Assembly: GCA_964529265.1 (NCBI GenBank)
Contig: CAZGVW010000286.1
Location: forward strand, 1 to 43,844
DNA length: 43,844 nt
Reading direction: 5' to 3'
From: CAZGVW01 sp964529265
Lineage (GTDB): Bacteria > Planctomycetota > Phycisphaerae > Phycisphaerales > UBA1924
Part shown: positions 27,101 through 35,429 of the stretch, one piece after another
Position numbering within the stretch: position 1 is the stretch's first letter
Layout of the letters: each line of letters opens with the position of its first letter
Program-made: the position numbers and the translations under genes
The notes under the pieces: generated by a model
What the model was told of the DNA's origin: nothing
The model's database searches: none
What the model saw: the letters and a program-made list of their open reading frames with translations, nothing else

Positions 27101-28663
27101 CGAATCCTCGCCGCCCGCGCGGTCGGCGTCCGGCACGCCGCGGTCGGCGCTTGACTCCGGATCGAGCATCACGCTGCGCCATACCTCCAGCAGTTCGCCG
27201 TGTAGTCGTTGCAGCTCGTCGTCGATCTGCTCGATGCGCCGATCGGCCCGCGGCTTGGGATGGCTGTCCGCAAGCCCTTCGAGCTGTCCGCGCACGCTCA
27301 TGTAAAGATCACGCTGGTCCCGCTGCGCGTCATGCACGACCGCGCACAGGCTCCCCAACCCGACGTGTTCCAGCCTGTGCGCAACGACATCGAGCGCCGT
27401 GCGCTTGTCGCACACAAAGAGCACTCGCTCTCCCCTCGCCAGGTGATCGGCGATGATGTTCGTGATCGTTTGGCTCTTGCCGGTCCCAGGCGGGCCGTGG
27501 ATGACCAGCCCCGCCGCCTTCCGCGCCAGCCGCACCGCGCGGGCCTGGCACGGGTCCGCGCGCTGAACGAACCGCTCCTCATCGAAGCGGCGCAGACGAC
27601 GCTCAATATCCTCCGCCGGCCGGTCGGGCTCGGCGGGCGAGAGCGAGGCATCCACGGACAAAAACGAGTGAATCGGGCCGCTCGGAATCCCTTCCGCGAT
27701 CATCGACTGCGTGTCGCGCAACAAGCCCTGGTTGGAGATCGGATACAAACCGAGAACCGCGGCCGGAGCAATCTCCGGCGCGTTCCCTCCCTCGTCGGCC
27801 TTCGGCGCCGCAATCAGCTCAATCATCGTCGCAGTGGAAGCGTCGGATGGCGCTGCATCGCCGCGCAGCGCATCGAGCCACGCTGGCGCCTCGATATCGA
27901 GCGCAGCGGCTATGCGTCGCGTCAGTTCGCCGACCTCCCGCCATGGGTCTTCTCCCGTTTCGTCGTTGAACAGGTCATCCACGCGGCGACCCGTCTGCTG
28001 CTCAATCCACCCCAGCAGCGCATCGTTGGGGACGACTCGCTCCTCCCCGGCGTACCGGCACGAAAGCTCCGCCGAGGCTCTCGCCCCCGTGGATACCGCG
28101 AGTGTCACCGGAATGAACGCCAAGGGCGCCAGAACCTGACGATTGCCTCCCGCCGCCGGCAAGCCCCTTGGAATCCTGAGCAGGGGATAGCCGACGTGCA
28201 GCACGTACACCCCAGTGTCCTCCTCATAGGTTCGCGCTTCTTCGGCGATGTGGCGCAGCTTGCGAAGAACTGATTGCTGCCGCTCCCATCGCTGCGTATC
28301 GCGATTCTGCTGAGCCTGCGCCGGAGTGGATACCTCACCGGAATCCTGGCCGGGCTTCGACTCGATCGGTTCGAATGGCGCCGCGCTTCGAGTGATCCCC
28401 GGTGCGCTCGGGCGGGAAACGCCGCCCCCGTCTTCAACTTGTGCTGGTCGCGGCGCCCGCGCCGCCAGGCGCGCTGAGGCCGCCGGGCCGAGGAGACCCG
28501 AGATGATCTCGGGTGGGGTGAGGTCTTCGAGCGCAGCCAGCTCCGTCAGGTCGAGCCTCTGGCGGCTGTTGTGGGGTCGGCAGTTGATGCTCGGACCGCG
28601 CGCGATCACAGCGAACAACCGATCGAGCATGCGTTCGAGGACGACTTGGCCGCGATCGCTCAT
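24140..28663 (-). CDS. Giant SF1 (UPF1/DNA2-like) helicase with C-terminal nuclease-like domain
   Basis: The 1507-residue protein has an N-terminal region of unknown role (1-370). A superfamily 1 helicase follows, split by a long alpha-helical insertion. Walker A is GPPGTGKS (390-397), motif II is FDEASQC (D1062, E1063), then AGDPKQLPPT, ERDHIIISTTYG and LNVLVTRAREEV near 1300-1350. The last 110 residues resemble the MTES_1575/Vsr-like restriction-endonuclease fold often found at the end of such helicases: CVDIAVDHP (D1419), then GVLTDMT (D1438) and GWELHRAWAP. The glutamate expected at GIECDG is a leucine here (L1436). Proteins of this architecture often occur in phage-defence regions, but no partner gene is seen. 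Start 28663 has AAGGGG upstream; the frame is open to 28831. Confidence 0.85.
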   Translation of the reverse strand: MSDRGQVVLERMLDRLFAVIARGPSINCRPHNSRQRLDLTELAALEDLTPPEIISGLLGPAASARLAARAPRPAQVEDGGGVSRPSAPGITRSAAPFEPIESKPGQDSGEVSTPAQAQQNRDTQRWERQQSVLRKLRHIAEEARTYEEDTGVYVLHVGYPLLRIPRGLPAAGGNRQVLAPLAFIPVTLAVSTGARASAELSCRYAGEERVVPNDALLGWIEQQTGRRVDDLFNDETGEDPWREVGELTRRIAAALDIEAPAWLDALRGDAAPSDASTATMIELIAAPKADEGGNAPEIAPAAVLGLYPISNQGLLRDTQSMIAEGIPSGPIHSFLSVDASLSPAEPDRPAEDIERRLRRFDEERFVQRADPCQARAVRLARKAAGLVIHGPPGTGKSQTITNIIADHLARGERVLFVCDKRTALDVVAHRLEHVGLGSLCAVVHDAQRDQRDLYMSVRGQLEGLADSHPKPRADRRIEQIDDELQRLHGELLEVWRSVMLDPESSADRGVPDADRAGGEDSFHDLVGRWLGIEVDPSIALASGALADMGPDELRGCEVDVRDVLERAREVEFASNPWVDAAGLGLDELLHTSGETLRSRLGACLRASEAADQSIAPGLPPLDPGCALEEQAEGSRRLADELESVMQRVPATIRQRWADAPRGDAARAWSALEPVRESAELLRQSQPDPEIDLVLRTTPLVPTALASDLASLARYSASASRWWSFAAFGAKRRGREVVARFGLPLSPESAGRVDRALRAARAELIVAAALDQAGATDGQGASGRADLLAAFDRHAAALALLARADGMATTGDTGAMVREAMRGTAPAEAAIAGLRAAPKRVAALSSLFGAISSTGLFRPEWADSVRLEACRHKPLRPLFQALTDRFGALEAILRVNDMAASLPAPLAVGVQRLLAAEAGPEEGWAALRRAHLEAEISRRLSGNPTLQRLDGRRIESALARIAILQHEKMDLVRSAVASRWVTTQRERLLAATGSRLNSMGAELKRRLLTRGRRAMRLRQVVQHGRGIEGGDPLFDLRPAWMASPETVAQVFPREQMFDLVIFDEASQCRLEEALPVLTRGRRVVVAGDPKQLPPTRFFESAVVASEDDEIQTDQDLFEAQQSGIEDLLGAALSIEIEQSHLDVHYRSRNADLIEFSNGQFYSSRLQAIPGHPKNRTRFAPLSLIPVRGVYRDGQNPIEAERVVQIVHDLLRRANPPSIGVACFNVVQRDLILDHLDDAAESDPTFGRQLAQARVRRGDGSFEGLFVKNLENVQGDERDHIIISTTYGPDPSGRFYRRFGPLLRPGGGRRLNVLVTRAREEVHLVTSIPPEHYRALPPVPEGQAPGGAWLLFSYLQYAERLGEAYEEAHAERERSRGAPVPAARRRPGAHDSAFSLALAMRLARAGMGNEVSWGNDGFCVDIAVDHPVRPDDVTIGVLTDMTRFRGAADPVEWELFRAEILHSQGWELHRAWAPAVFRDVVGVEASIGESVRRHLSTDEDPEAIRTWTP

Positions 28664-28841
28664 CACAACCCCTTGGATTCCGGTCACGGGCCGCCATGGG
28701 GGCCGTGGCGGGGGATAAATGGCCGGGTCGGCAGGAGACAAGATAGAAAACGACCCCCAAGGTCTGCGCGAACGGTGGGTGCTGGGTGGGGTTGCGGTGG
28801 GGGGCTTCGAGCCGGCATGGGTTTGCGCCATTGAAGTGGCC

Positions 28842-28945
28842 CTCTACCCAAAGGGCCGGAAGACCACGTTTGTGCGCGCAAAACGCGTCACTGCGCGGAG
28901 GCAAGGCACGCAAGTCCCTGCGCCGCAAGGCACAAAAAATCTGCA
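28842..28945 (+). repeat. Interspersed repeat, copy B
   Basis: Second copy of the element at 23841, 5.0 kb away and in the same orientation, upstream of the helicase start. The 25-base head is identical and the rest roughly 75-80% similar by eye. The 28664-29047 gap otherwise holds the helicase promoter region and a G-rich stretch, and no gene. Confidence 0.7.
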
Positions 28946-29047
28946 AATCGTGGATTTTGCCCTTCCGGCAAACAGGGGGGGTCGGTGCGGGGTGGGGGGC
29001 GCCGTCCCCGAACCCCTTTTCACTATCCTCCTCGTCCGTGAACACCC

Positions 29048-29722
29048 ATGCGAGCATTTGCCGTCGGGACGAGCGCGACGCTGCTCGTGTGCGCCGCCGC
29101 GGCAGGCCAGCCCGCGGACTTTGCCGGCCCGCCGCCGGAAGAGGCGCCGGCGCCCGAGCCCCTCGACCAGGGCGGCGCCGAATGGGTCGTCGCCGCGACC
29201 GCCTTTGCCTACTTCGTCCCCGAGGAGCGCGATTACGTCGCTGGGACCATCCAGGCCGATCGCGGTCCGCTCCGTCTCGAGGCCCGCATCAACTACGAGG
29301 CCATCGACACCGGATCCATCCTCGCCGGCTGGAATCTCGATTTCTCCGGCGAAGAGGTGCGCCTCGACGTGACTCCGATGATCGGCGTCGCCTTCGGAAG
29401 CCTCGACGCCGCGCTCGCGGGCTATGAGATCACGCTCAGCGTCGGACGCCTCGTGCTTTATACCGAAGGCGAGTTCGTATTCGACTTCGCCGAGTCTTCG
29501 GACAGCTTTTTCTATTCATGGTCCGAACTCTCATACTCGATCACGGACGAAATCCGCGCAGGGTTCGCCCTCCAGAAGAGCAGGGTCCGCGGCGAGGACC
29601 CGGACTTCCAGCCCGGCCTGCTGCTCGGCGTCTCGTTCGGGCGCTTCGACCTCACGTCATACGTCTTCGACAGCGACGCCGACGACCCGACCCTTGTCTT
29701 CGCCCTGACGCCGAACTTCTGA
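29048..29722 (+). CDS. Probable secreted or outer-membrane beta-rich protein
   Basis: I do not recognise a named family. The 224-residue product starts with a signal peptide (MRAFAVGTSATLLVCAAAAG) and a proline/glutamate-rich linker. About eight amphipathic strands follow (for example LRLEARINYEA, ITLSVGRLVLYTEGEF, GLLLGVSFGRFDLTSYVF), and the protein ends in an aromatic residue (TPNF). This pattern suggests a small outer-membrane beta barrel. A TATCCT -10-like box lies at 29024-29029, and no clear Shine-Dalgarno site precedes the ATG. It is convergent with the beta-helix gene downstream. Confidence 0.75.
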   Translation: MRAFAVGTSATLLVCAAAAGQPADFAGPPPEEAPAPEPLDQGGAEWVVAATAFAYFVPEERDYVAGTIQADRGPLRLEARINYEAIDTGSILAGWNLDFSGEEVRLDVTPMIGVAFGSLDAALAGYEITLSVGRLVLYTEGEFVFDFAESSDSFFYSWSELSYSITDEIRAGFALQKSRVRGEDPDFQPGLLLGVSFGRFDLTSYVFDSDADDPTLVFALTPNF

Positions 29723-29794
29723 AGGGCGCCCGGATCGTGGACGCCACCCGCTGCCAATCCGGTCGGTCCCACGGATTGTCGCTCCGGCCTCGCA

Positions 29795-30562
29795 TCAATC
29801 CGTGTGGTTGTCGATCAGCGTCGTCTCCGCCGGGAACGGGTTGGCGATGTCCGTCGTATTGAACGCCGCGACGCACCGGTGAACGAGCCCCCGGACAACC
29901 GCGATGCCCGTGCCGTTGTCAGTGGAGACGCAATCCAGAGCGGACGACCGGTTGCTCAGCGCCATGCCCACGTTGCCGTTGTCGTTCGCCGTGCACTCCT
30001 TGATCAGGCCCTCCTCGTCGATGCTGAGGCCCCCGAACGTGTTGTCCGACGCCGCGCACCTTGAGACGTGCGCGAAGTCGCCGAGGTCCAGCCCGTTCTG
30101 GTTCATCGCAACGCGCACCTCATCCACACGGCACTGATTCGCCTGGTCGCCGAAGACGCCCGTCCCGCCCCAGGAGCGGATGCCTCCGTTCCTGATCGTG
30201 CAGCGCTCCACCCCCGCGCCGATGCTCACGCCGTGGTCCGATCCCGCAACCCCGATGAGCGAGAACCCGTTGAGATCGATCGTCACGTCATCCGCCGTCA
30301 CGGAAACGCCGTTCATGCCGCTTGCGCCCGTGATGTTGCCGGTGAGGTAATAACTGCCCGATTGCGAGATCACGAACAGGCTGTCCACATCGCCCGACAG
30401 CGATTGAACCGGCGTCCGCGCCTCCACCTGGTCCAGCGGCAGCATGGTCGGCGCCACCGGGCCCGCAGGCGGGTTCAGGTCGCCGGCGTGGGCCGCAATC
30501 GCCACGACCGCAGCCGCGGCTGCGCCGAGCGACGCGACGGCGAGCAGATTCCTCTTCCTCAT
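29795..30562 (-). CDS. Secreted right-handed beta-helix protein
   Basis: The 255-residue product has a basic signal peptide (MRKRNLLAVASLGAAAAAVV). A parallel beta-helix of repeated short strands follows, as in NosD/pectate-lyase-like folds (GVSVTADDVTIDLNGFSLIG, VERCTIRNGGIRSWGGTGVF, GLVHRCVAAFNTTDI). No catalytic residues typical of polysaccharide lyases stand out, so it may be a structural or binding protein at the cell surface. The start at 30562 has AAGGAGA upstream and fits the signal peptide; the frame is open to 30718. Phycisphaerae often carry families of such proteins. Confidence 0.8.
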   Translation of the reverse strand: MRKRNLLAVASLGAAAAAVVAIAAHAGDLNPPAGPVAPTMLPLDQVEARTPVQSLSGDVDSLFVISQSGSYYLTGNITGASGMNGVSVTADDVTIDLNGFSLIGVAGSDHGVSIGAGVERCTIRNGGIRSWGGTGVFGDQANQCRVDEVRVAMNQNGLDLGDFAHVSRCAASDNTFGGLSIDEEGLIKECTANDNGNVGMALSNRSSALDCVSTDNGTGIAVVRGLVHRCVAAFNTTDIANPFPAETTLIDNHTD

Positions 30563-30714
30563 GATGGTCTCCTTCTCCCCCGGGAGGCTGAGAGCGCGCC
30601 AGCACGCCGCGCCAGAGCCGAGTGTACCGAGGCGTACGTCGGAGCCGAAGAAATTCTCGCAAAATGGCGCGCCCTTCAAGCGTCTCGCCACAACTCGATG
30701 CGCCGCAAGGCCCC

Positions 30715-32337
30715 TCACTCCACCAGCAGCCCGCGCCGCAGCAGCAGCGTCCCCTCCGCCACCTGCAGCTGGATCAGCGCCAGCCGATACGCAATCACCG
30801 CGTCCACCTCCGCGATCTGGCTCTCCAGCAGGTCCCGCTGCGCCTGCGCCACGAGCAGACTCGTCGATTGCCCCACTCGGAACCGCTCGTTCTCCGCCCG
30901 CAGCGCCTCCTCGCGCAGCGACCTCGTCGCCGCCGACGCCCCGATCTGCTGCCGCGCCCGCTCCACGTTCGTCGCGGCGATCCGCACATCCAGCCGGATG
31001 ATCTGCTCCAGATTCGAAATCGCCTCCGCCGCCTGCTGCCGCGTCGCCGTCGCCCCGATGTCCCGCGCCCGCGCCGATCGGTTCCCCAGTGCCTGCGCGA
31101 ACTCAGCCCCCACCAGCAGGTCATACGTCGAGTCATCCAGGCTCCGCACCGCATCCGGAAACGAATCCGCATACCCCGTCTTCCCGAACGCGATGAAGAA
31201 ATCCAGCCGCGGCAGCAGCCCGTTCTTCGTCACGATCGTCTCCAGCCGCGCCTGCTCCAGCCGCACCCGCGCCTCCGCCAGGTCGGCGCGCTCGCGCATC
31301 GCCAGCGCCACCCGATCCTCCACGTCCTCGATCGGCGCCCCCGCCCCGGGCGGCTCGCTCAGCCCCCTCACCTCCCGCTGAAACGCATCGTCCGTCTCCG
31401 GGCTGATGAGCCGGATCAGCCGCAGCCGCAGCGTCGCCGCCTGCGCCCGCGCATCGATCAACTCCTGCTCGCGCTGCGCCACTTCCGCCTCCGCCGACGC
31501 CCGCTCCGTCTCCCCCAGCACGCCGATCTCGATCCGCTGCTCCACCTCCGTGCGCTGCTGCCGCGCCACCTCCAGCGATTCCTCGAAAATCCTGATCCGC
31601 CGCGCCGCCAGCGTGTACAGCCAGTATGTCGATTCCGTCTCCGCCACCACCGCCTCCGTGAACCCGCGCAACTCCTGCAAAGACGCCACCGTCTCCAGCT
31701 GCGCCTGCCGCACCCGCGCCAGGTTCACCGCCGGCCCGAACCCCCGCAGCAGCGCCTGCGTCAGCGTGATCCCCACCCGCACCTGCTGCTGCTCCGGCGA
31801 GCGATTCGACGTCGATCGGTTCCCCGAAACCCCGATCTCCACGTCCGTCCCCGTCGGCAGCCGCTGACGAATCCCGCCCTCGACCACCGTCTCCTCGCGC
31901 TCCGTCGAGAAGTTCTCCTCCGTCGCGCGCGAAACCTCCACACCCTCCTCCTCGAAATACTCCCCGCGCGCAAACACCTCCGGATCGAACACCCCGCGCT
32001 CGATGTCCTCGAACGTGGACGTAATCACCGGCGTCAGCCGCTCCACCCGCAGGTCCCCGTTGTTCTCCAGCGCCAGAATCGCCGCCTGCTCCACCGAGAG
32101 TTCAATCGCGCCGTCCGGCGAAACCGTGAACAGCGGCGCAATCGCCTCATCCTCCAGCACCGATGGATCCACCACCGTCGCGATCCGCCAGTCGTCCACC
32201 CGCGTCCCGTACACCGCGTCCGTGATGAACGGCCCCCACTGATCCGGCGCGCCGCACCCCGCGCCCACCAGCGCAATCGCCCCCGCCCCCGCCGCGCACG
32301 CGGCACACAGCGCCCTCGCGCCCAGCCGCCCGCTCAA
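30715..32337 (-). CDS. RND efflux outer-membrane factor (TolC family lipoprotein)
   Basis: Third gene of the efflux operon, 540 residues. It has a lipoprotein-type signal (IALVGAGC, acylation at about Cys28), then two TolC-family repeats made of long coiled-coil helices (for example TEAVVAETESTYWLYTLAAR, ERASAEAEVAQREQELIDAR, LREEALRAENERFRVGQSTS). TolC-type proteins trimerise into the outer-membrane exit channel. The start overlaps the pump gene's stop by 4 bp, showing co-translation. It differs clearly from the CusC-like protein in the island, so the two belong to different pumps. Confidence 0.92.
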   Translation of the reverse strand: MSGRLGARALCAACAAGAGAIALVGAGCGAPDQWGPFITDAVYGTRVDDWRIATVVDPSVLEDEAIAPLFTVSPDGAIELSVEQAAILALENNGDLRVERLTPVITSTFEDIERGVFDPEVFARGEYFEEEGVEVSRATEENFSTEREETVVEGGIRQRLPTGTDVEIGVSGNRSTSNRSPEQQQVRVGITLTQALLRGFGPAVNLARVRQAQLETVASLQELRGFTEAVVAETESTYWLYTLAARRIRIFEESLEVARQQRTEVEQRIEIGVLGETERASAEAEVAQREQELIDARAQAATLRLRLIRLISPETDDAFQREVRGLSEPPGAGAPIEDVEDRVALAMRERADLAEARVRLEQARLETIVTKNGLLPRLDFFIAFGKTGYADSFPDAVRSLDDSTYDLLVGAEFAQALGNRSARARDIGATATRQQAAEAISNLEQIIRLDVRIAATNVERARQQIGASAATRSLREEALRAENERFRVGQSTSLLVAQAQRDLLESQIAEVDAVIAYRLALIQLQVAEGTLLLRRGLLVE

Positions 32338-35300
32338 GCCTCCCGCCCTCGTCGATCAGGATGCGCAATGCTGTACACCACCGGAACCAGCACCAGCGTC
32401 ACCAGCGTCGAGAACGTCAGCCCGCCCACCACCGCCCGCGCCAAGGGCGCCTGCGCCTCTGCCCCCTCACCAATGCCGATCGCCAGCGGCAGCAACCCCA
32501 GAATCGTCGTCAGCGAGGTCATCAGGATCGGCCGCAGCCTCCGCCGCCCCGCCTCCAGAATCGCCTCGCGCGCCTCCATTCCCGAATCCCGCCGCAGCCG
32601 ACCAGCCTGGTCCACCAGCAGAATCGCGTTGTTCACCACGATCCCGCCCAGCATGATGCACCCGATGTACGACTGAATGTTGAACGTCGTCCCCGTCAGG
32701 AACAGCACCACGATCACGCCCACCGCCGCCGACGGCGCCGAGAACATCACCACCAGCGGGTCCCGCAGCGATTCATACTGGCTCGCCAGCACCATGTACA
32801 CCAGCGCGATCGACAGCGCAAACGTGATGAGCAACTCCCGAAACGCCTTCTGCTGCTCCTCAAACGCCCCCGCGAGCACGAACTCATACCCCACCGGCCT
32901 CGGAATCGCCCCCAGCCGCTCCGCAACGTCCTCCGCGATCGATCCCAGGTCCCGCCCCGAAATATTCGCCGACACCGTCGCGATCCGCTGCTGATCCTTT
33001 CTGTCGATCGAAAGCGGACCCCGCCCGCTCTCCACGCTCACCAGGTTCCGCAGCGCCACGTCCTCGCCGCGGCTGCTGCGCACCGTGATGTCCAGAATCT
33101 GCTCCAGCGGAATCTGCCGCGCATCCTTCAGCCGCACCAGGATCCGGTGCTCATCGCCCCCCTCGCGATATTCGCCCGCCCGCGCGCCGCCCAAGGCCGT
33201 CTCCAGCGTCTCCGCCACCCGCTGCACCGAAACCCCCAGGTCCGCCGCCTTGTCCCGGTCGATCCGCACCAGTTCCTGCGGCACGCCCGCCTCGCGGCTG
33301 ACGCGCAGATCCGTGATCCCCTCCACGTCCGCGATCGCCCGCTCCGCCTCCGCCGCCAGCGCATCCAGCACCGCGAGATCATGCCCGCGGACTTCGATCG
33401 TGATCCCCTCGTCCCCGCCGCCCACCAGCCGCTCCAGCATCCGCTGCCCCTGCGGCGCGCGCGTCCTGATCTCCAGCCCCGGAATCTTCCCCTCCAGCCG
33501 CTGCCGCAGGTCCTCCGCGATCTCCACATTCGAGCGCGACCGCTCCTTCAGCGGCGCGAGCGACATGTTGATCTCCCCCTCCGCCGCGTCGCTCGGATTC
33601 CACGACGAGGCGCCCACGCTCACCACCGCGCTCGTCATCTCCGGCGTGTTCGCGAACACCACCTCTTCCATCAGCCGCGTCTGACGGTCCACGAGGTCCA
33701 GCCGCGTGCCCACCTCCATCTCGCCCGCCACCCGCACTTCACCCTCGTCGGAGGGCGGCAAGAACTCCGCGCCGATCAACGGCACGAGCGGCACGCTCCC
33801 CGCCAGCATCAGGAACGCCAGCCCCACCGTGACCCAGCGCGCCCGCAGCGCGTCTCGCAGCACACTGGCATAGAACGCGTGCAGCCCGCCCATCATCGCC
33901 CCGCCCACGCGCCGCAGCCCGCGCGCCGCGGCGTTCGCGCTCTTCTCCTTCACCGCCCCGCGCCGCAGCATGCGAGACGCCATCATCGGAACCACCGTCA
34001 GCGCCGCCACCAGCGAAACCACCAGCGAAAACGCCACCACCATCCCCAGCTGCTTGAACAGCGCCCCCGAAACCCCCTGCGAGAACATCAGCGGCAGAAA
34101 GATCACCAGCGTCGTCGCCGTGCTCGCGATGATCGCCGACGCCACCTCACCCGCCCCGCGCACCGCCGCCGTCGCCGGGTCCACACCCTCCTCCGGCCGG
34201 CGCCGGAAGATGTTCTCCAGCACCACGATCGAGTTGTCCACCATCATCCCGACGCCCAGCGCCAAGCCCCCCAGCGTCATCAGGTTCAGCGTGAACCCCC
34301 CGAGAAAGATCAGCGCAAACGTCGCCACGATCGAGATCGGAATCGATACGGCGATGATCAGCGTGCTCCGCAGGTCCCTCAGGAACAGCAGCAGCACCAG
34401 CACCGCCAGCCCGCCGCCATACAGCACCGAGTTCCCCACGTTCGAAATCGCCTGCTCGATGTACTTCCCCTGGTCCCGCACCGGCGTCACCACCACCTGC
34501 GGGAAATCCGCGTTGACGCGCTCCACTTCCTCCATCGTCCGCCGCGCCACTTCCGCCGTGTTCGCGTCCGATTGCTTCCTGATCGCCAGCCGCACGCCTC
34601 GCTCGCCCCCGATCCGGATGATCCGCCTCACCTCCTCATGCGTGTCCAGCACCTCCGCGATGTCCGAAAGCCGGATCGGCCCGCCCTGCCGCACCGCCAC
34701 CACCGTCGCCGCCAGCTCCTCCACGCTCGAGAACTCGCCCGGCGTCCGCACCGTCACCTCGTGCCGCCCCCGATCGATCTCCCCCGCCGGCAGATTCACG
34801 TTCGCCTCGCGCAGCGCCTCCAGAATCGAATCCAGCGGCAGGTTCAGCGCCCGGATCTTCCCGAGATCCAGATCAACCCTGATCTCCCGGTTGTACTCAC
34901 CCCACATCTCCACCGCCGCCACGCCCGGCAACCGCTCGAAACGGTACAGAATCTGATCCTCGATCAACTGCGTCAGTTCGATCGGCGCCAGCGGGCTTGA
35001 AACCCCCAGCAGCACGATCGGCGCGTTCGAAATGTCGAACTTCTGCAACTCCGGCCGCGGCAGGTCCTCCGGCAGATCGTCCGTCAGCCGGTCGATCCGG
35101 TCCCGCACGTCGTTCGCCGCCGCGTCGATGTCCGTCCCCCACACGAACCGCACCCGCACGTTGCTCGCGCCCTCGCCCGATTCCGACGTGATCTCCTCCA
35201 CACCCGAAACCACCGAGACCGATTCCTCGATCGGCTCCGTCACCAGCCGCTCCATCTCCTCCGGGCTCGCGTGCCCGTAGTTGCTCCGCACCGTCAGCGT

Positions 35301-35429
35301 CGGCAGCGAAACATCCGGCAAGAGATCAATCGGCAGCCTGCTCAGCGCAAACGCCCCGATCAGCACCACGATGAAGGCGCACATCGAGGTCGCGATCGGC
35401 TTGTTCACGCATATCCGCGGCAGGTTCAT
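32334..35429 (-). CDS. RND efflux pump, hydrophobe/amphiphile (HAE1/AcrB-like) type
   Basis: The 1031-residue inner-membrane proton antiporter has the 12-helix RND plan: TM1 near the N-terminus (IATSMCAFIVVLIGAFALSR), a large periplasmic loop, helices 2-6 around 335-470, a second loop and helices 8-12 at the end. The TM4 proton-relay signature is GMMVDNSIVVLENI, with a single aspartate where AcrB has two. This is a common variant in the MdtB/SwrC-like branch. There is no metal-specific CusA signature, so drugs, bile-like compounds or lipids are more likely substrates. It overlaps both neighbours by 4 bp, as the middle gene of an adaptor/pump/duct operon. Confidence 0.95.
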   Translation of the reverse strand: MNLPRICVNKPIATSMCAFIVVLIGAFALSRLPIDLLPDVSLPTLTVRSNYGHASPEEMERLVTEPIEESVSVVSGVEEITSESGEGASNVRVRFVWGTDIDAAANDVRDRIDRLTDDLPEDLPRPELQKFDISNAPIVLLGVSSPLAPIELTQLIEDQILYRFERLPGVAAVEMWGEYNREIRVDLDLGKIRALNLPLDSILEALREANVNLPAGEIDRGRHEVTVRTPGEFSSVEELAATVVAVRQGGPIRLSDIAEVLDTHEEVRRIIRIGGERGVRLAIRKQSDANTAEVARRTMEEVERVNADFPQVVVTPVRDQGKYIEQAISNVGNSVLYGGGLAVLVLLLFLRDLRSTLIIAVSIPISIVATFALIFLGGFTLNLMTLGGLALGVGMMVDNSIVVLENIFRRRPEEGVDPATAAVRGAGEVASAIIASTATTLVIFLPLMFSQGVSGALFKQLGMVVAFSLVVSLVAALTVVPMMASRMLRRGAVKEKSANAAARGLRRVGGAMMGGLHAFYASVLRDALRARWVTVGLAFLMLAGSVPLVPLIGAEFLPPSDEGEVRVAGEMEVGTRLDLVDRQTRLMEEVVFANTPEMTSAVVSVGASSWNPSDAAEGEINMSLAPLKERSRSNVEIAEDLRQRLEGKIPGLEIRTRAPQGQRMLERLVGGGDEGITIEVRGHDLAVLDALAAEAERAIADVEGITDLRVSREAGVPQELVRIDRDKAADLGVSVQRVAETLETALGGARAGEYREGGDEHRILVRLKDARQIPLEQILDITVRSSRGEDVALRNLVSVESGRGPLSIDRKDQQRIATVSANISGRDLGSIAEDVAERLGAIPRPVGYEFVLAGAFEEQQKAFRELLITFALSIALVYMVLASQYESLRDPLVVMFSAPSAAVGVIVVLFLTGTTFNIQSYIGCIMLGGIVVNNAILLVDQAGRLRRDSGMEAREAILEAGRRRLRPILMTSLTTILGLLPLAIGIGEGAEAQAPLARAVVGGLTFSTLVTLVLVPVVYSIAHPDRRGREA

